Assembly (NCBI GenBank): GCA_003221825.1
Contig: QHUE01000037.1
Location: 1-9,160 of the forward strand
Reading direction: 5' to 3'
DNA length: 9,160 bases
DNA from: Gemmatimonadota bacterium
GTDB taxonomy: Bacteria; Gemmatimonadota; Gemmatimonadetes; Gemmatimonadales; GWC2-71-9
Both the position numbers and the translations under genes were made by a program. Under the pieces are notes generated by a model. The model did not search any database, had not been told where the DNA came from, and saw only the letters and a program-made list of their open reading frames with translations. The first letter of the stretch is position 1, and every line of letters begins with the position of its first letter. Positions 6,979 to 9,160 of the stretch are shown one piece after another.

Positions 6979-7052
6979 GCGCCCATAGCTCAACTGGATA
7001 GAGCGCTTGACTACGGATCAAGAGGCTGGGGGTTCGAGTCCTCCTGGGCGCA
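6979..7052 (+). tRNA. tRNA-Arg (anticodon ACG)
   Basis: A complete 74-base cloverleaf. Acceptor GCGCCCA pairs with TGGGCGC, and anticodon stem CTTGA/TCAAG encloses loop CTACGGA with anticodon ACG, normally edited to ICG. CCA is not encoded. It is the last tRNA of the cluster. Only six bases separate it from the stop codon of the opposing DUF5107 gene, and no intrinsic terminator is visible after it. Confidence 0.97.
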
Positions 7053-7058
7053 CTCGCA

Positions 7059-8804
7059 TCATTCAAACTCCCGATACGCACCGAACACAGCTAACCGATC
7101 TTCTCCCAGTTCCGGCGGAACCGGCGCACACGGCTCGTTCAGTTTCTCGCAGAGCGCATTCCACAACATCGTTCGTACGTAGCGCTGATGGATTTTCTGG
7201 AACGGGACCGATAGCAGAAGCTCTTTCGCCCTCCGCAATTCTCCCTTGTCTATCAGCAGCTGCACGCGCCTCTAGACGACCCGCTCGTCCTCGCTTGGGT
7301 CCGCCTCATTCTACCATCGCTCGCGTTCGGGGATCGTTTCGGCTCCGGCGCGGCGCAGCACGTCGTCGCGCTCCGCAACGATCTGCGGATGCGACTGCCA
7401 CGTTGCTTCGCGAATCGAGCGGAAGGCCCGCCTGGCGCCCTCGACATCACCGCCCAGTCTGAGCAGCCTGGCGAGGAGCGCCTGAGCCACGCCTAGATTG
7501 CTCGCGGAAAGGACGCGGATCGCGTCCTCTTTTTGGCCCCGTCCTGCGAGCCACGCACCATAATGGAATCTCCACCGGTCGACCGTGGCGTGGGGCGCAC
7601 TCCCAATCGCCCATTCAAAGGCCGTAGCGAGACCTTCCATCCCCGAAGGCGCCCACAAAAGATCCTCCGGTTCCGGCGGGTCAGGTAACCGACCTTTTGT
7701 CTTGTGCGCGTTCAGCAGGTTCGTCCAAAACCGCACATCGCTCTCCCGCGCCCAATCGAAGCGCGGAATATCGGTGATCGGTCTGAGCGCTACGGTGGGA
7801 ACCGGGAGCGCGTAGATGTCCCGTGGTTGGTCGGTCGGGATCCAAAACTCCACGTGCGATCGAGTCGCGTTGGGCTCGAGCATCACCTTGGTAGTCTGAT
7901 CAGCGAGCGGCCCGCCCTGGATCTCCACGTAGGGCTGCCGATGCGCCGCACCCAACGTCGCCCACGCACGGTCTTCCCCCACGCCGTAGCTCCAGAGCTT
8001 CATTCCTGGCGCCACCGCGGCGTCTGCCACATGGTAGAGTCCCGATCCCAGCGAAGGCGTAAACGCCCCAAAGGCGTTGACGTCCTTTTTCTTCCAGAAG
8101 AACCCGGTCATCTCCACGATGTCGGATTCACGCCTCGGCCCCCCCCCCGATCGTCTCCAGTCGATCGATTCCAGCGAAGACGAATGGCGCAATACCTCCC
8201 CGTCAGGAAAATGGAATTCCGTATCGGGCGCAGCAGGCAGTGCGGCATTCGACCAGGACATCCAGGGGTAGGGCGCGTGGCCCGGATTGTGAAATACCGC
8301 GCGCTGGGTGAGAAAATCATCGCCCGCGCCGAGGGAATACTCGACCGACCAGTGCATCCCGAACCGCAGCTCGCGCTCTCCACACGTGACATACACCCGC
8401 GACGGCGTGCGATCGATCCGGCCGAGTACGGGCTCGTTCTGGCTGGGCGAATGGGAAATCGGAAAGCTGACGGCGATACCGCCCGGGACAAACGCGAATC
8501 GCGGCAGGATCCGTACCGGCTTGATGACGCCCGGAGTATACAGGACCTCTCTGCCCGAGCCCTTATGCAAGAGGGACACGACTTTGCCGCCCAGGTCCGG
8601 ACAAATCACGACCCGGAGTCGCTCGTTCTCCAATGCGATGAACCGGTACGTCTTGAATACCGGTCGCGGAACAGTCGCTACATAGCTGACGTAGGGATAG
8701 ACACCATTCGGATCGAACGCTGTCGGGATCGGACCAGCCGGCGTGAGCTCATGCGTGAGGACGTCATCCTGAAATTCCGAACAGACAACGGCATTATCGC
8801 CCAA
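7059..8804 (-). pseudogene. DUF5107 (mutarotase-like, TPR-tailed) gene with two in-frame TAG codons
   Basis: The frame from TTG at 8804 runs 497 codons to a TAG at 7313-7311, meets a second TAG at 7274-7272 after 12 sense codons, and continues cleanly to TGA at 7059. Residues 45-330 form a DUF5107 galactose-mutarotase-like domain: FKTYRFIALENERLRV, CPDLGGKVVSLL, HVADAAVAPGMKLWSYG and VEFWIPT. About 405-475 is helical and TPR-like (FHYGAWLAGRGQKEDAIRVL). After the second TAG, RRVQLLIDKGELRRAKELLL and VHQ-like IHQRYVRTMLWNALCEKL, ending FGAYREFE, look like the family's normal C-terminus, so the stops interrupt one gene. Either it is a young pseudogene losing its last 85 residues, or TAG is read through. 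A run of ten G sits at codons for SGGGP (8139-8148). The TTG start is uncertain; it overlaps the upstream DUF4091 stop by 11 bases. Biochemical function of the family is not firmly known. Confidence 0.8.
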
Positions 8805-9160
8805 GTCGGTCGCTCAACGCCTCCAGCATCCGCAGGCCCCTTTGGACGGCGTCCGTGATCCTGGTCTCATCGTAGTTTCGCTTGGTGTAGTCGCGATCAC
8901 CGACGAACGTGCGGAGGTGATCGTCGAACGCGCGCATTTGGCGTTGGATATCGCGATTCGTGGACCGGGACGCCAGGTCTCGCAGGATCCGGATCTTCTC
9001 GTAGTCCACGATCCCCTCGCGCAGCTTTTCAAAGCGGACGCTGCTCCCCCCTCCAGGGTAGACCAGGAACTCATCTCCGGCCGGCCAGGCGACATGCCGG
9101 GCGTCGCGCACGGGATCGGCCGGCCAGGCGTCGTAGGCCCAACGCAAGAAGCCGTTGTAG
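8794..9160 (-). CDS. DUF4091 glycoside-hydrolase-like protein, C-terminal part (cut by window edge)
   Basis: This is the last 121 or so residues of a larger protein whose start lies beyond 9160. The visible stretch begins YNGFLRWAYDAWP and contains GDEFLVYPGG, VRFEKLREGIVDYEKIRILR, the conserved end of the DUF4091 domain, which sits at the C-terminus of glycoside-hydrolase-like proteins of about 500-600 residues. A helical tail of about 60 residues follows. The family is presumed to act on carbohydrates, but the substrate cannot be inferred. The TAA at 8796-8794 lies inside the beginning of the DUF5107 frame, so the two genes were probably co-translated as a carbohydrate-related pair. The apparent start at 9147 is TTG for an internal leucine, not a real start. 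Confidence 0.85.
   Translation of the reverse strand, partial: YNGFLRWAYDAWPADPVRDARHVAWPAGDEFLVYPGGGSSVRFEKLREGIVDYEKIRILRDLASRSTNRDIQRQMRAFDDHLRTFVGDRDYTKRNYDETRITDAVQRGLRMLEALSDRLGR

Noticed and set aside
6384..7081. Several open frames of 60-110 codons on both strands across the tRNA cluster
   Set aside because: They are translations of tRNA genes and intergenic repeats, a known source of spurious gene calls.
7059..7265. Separate small gene of 68 codons after the DUF5107 frame
   Set aside because: It is in the same frame as the DUF5107 gene and its product reads as that family's C-terminus; its only start is an internal GTG. It is better treated as the cut-off tail.
7704..8858. Plus-strand open frame of 384 codons
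   Set aside because: It is antisense to the DUF5107 gene and has no recognisable domain; the minus strand carries the conserved motifs.

Overview
The window looks like a chromosomal segment from an uncultured, GC-rich, Gram-negative bacterium. The protein families (a retrograde-lipid-type MCE transporter, an RpoD-like sigma factor without region 1.1, neighbouring DUF4091 and DUF5107 proteins) and tRNA genes without an encoded CCA would suit an acidobacterial (Vicinamibacteria-like) lineage. That placement is inference from recalled protein resemblance; no search was run.

Layout: every protein gene is on the minus strand and all five tRNA genes are on the plus strand. Reading the minus strand from the right edge: the C-terminal part of a DUF4091 protein (8794-9160, cut by the edge), then a DUF5107 mutarotase-like/TPR gene (7059-8804) broken by two in-frame TAG codons. 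The tRNA cluster Ala-GGC, Gly-GCC, fMet-CAT, Val-GAC, Arg-ACG (6338-7052) runs toward that gene and ends 6 bases from its stop. Divergent from the tRNAs is a sigma-70 gene (5215-6186) ending at a strong hairpin terminator. Next is a tightly overlapping mlaE-mlaF-mlaD operon (2653-5140) for ABC-driven lipid transport across the envelope, a Nudix hydrolase/AraC-type regulator pair overlapping by ATGA (1272-2536), and the 5' three quarters of atpA (1-1122).

The intergenic gaps are not neutral spacers. Four of them hold short sequence words repeated in both orientations, some forming perfect inverted repeats; two gaps share the same ATTCCGCATTTC vocabulary. Upstream of atpA is a perfect CRP/FNR-type palindrome exactly over an extended -10 element.

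The points most worth a second look are: the twin amber codons in an otherwise intact DUF5107 frame (none of the eight annotated protein stops in this window is TAG); a G-A mismatch in the anticodon stem of the initiator tRNA where bacteria normally keep G30-C40; the palindrome at the atpA promoter; and the word-permuted repeats between tRNA genes. I see no CRISPR array, transposase, integrase or defence system.
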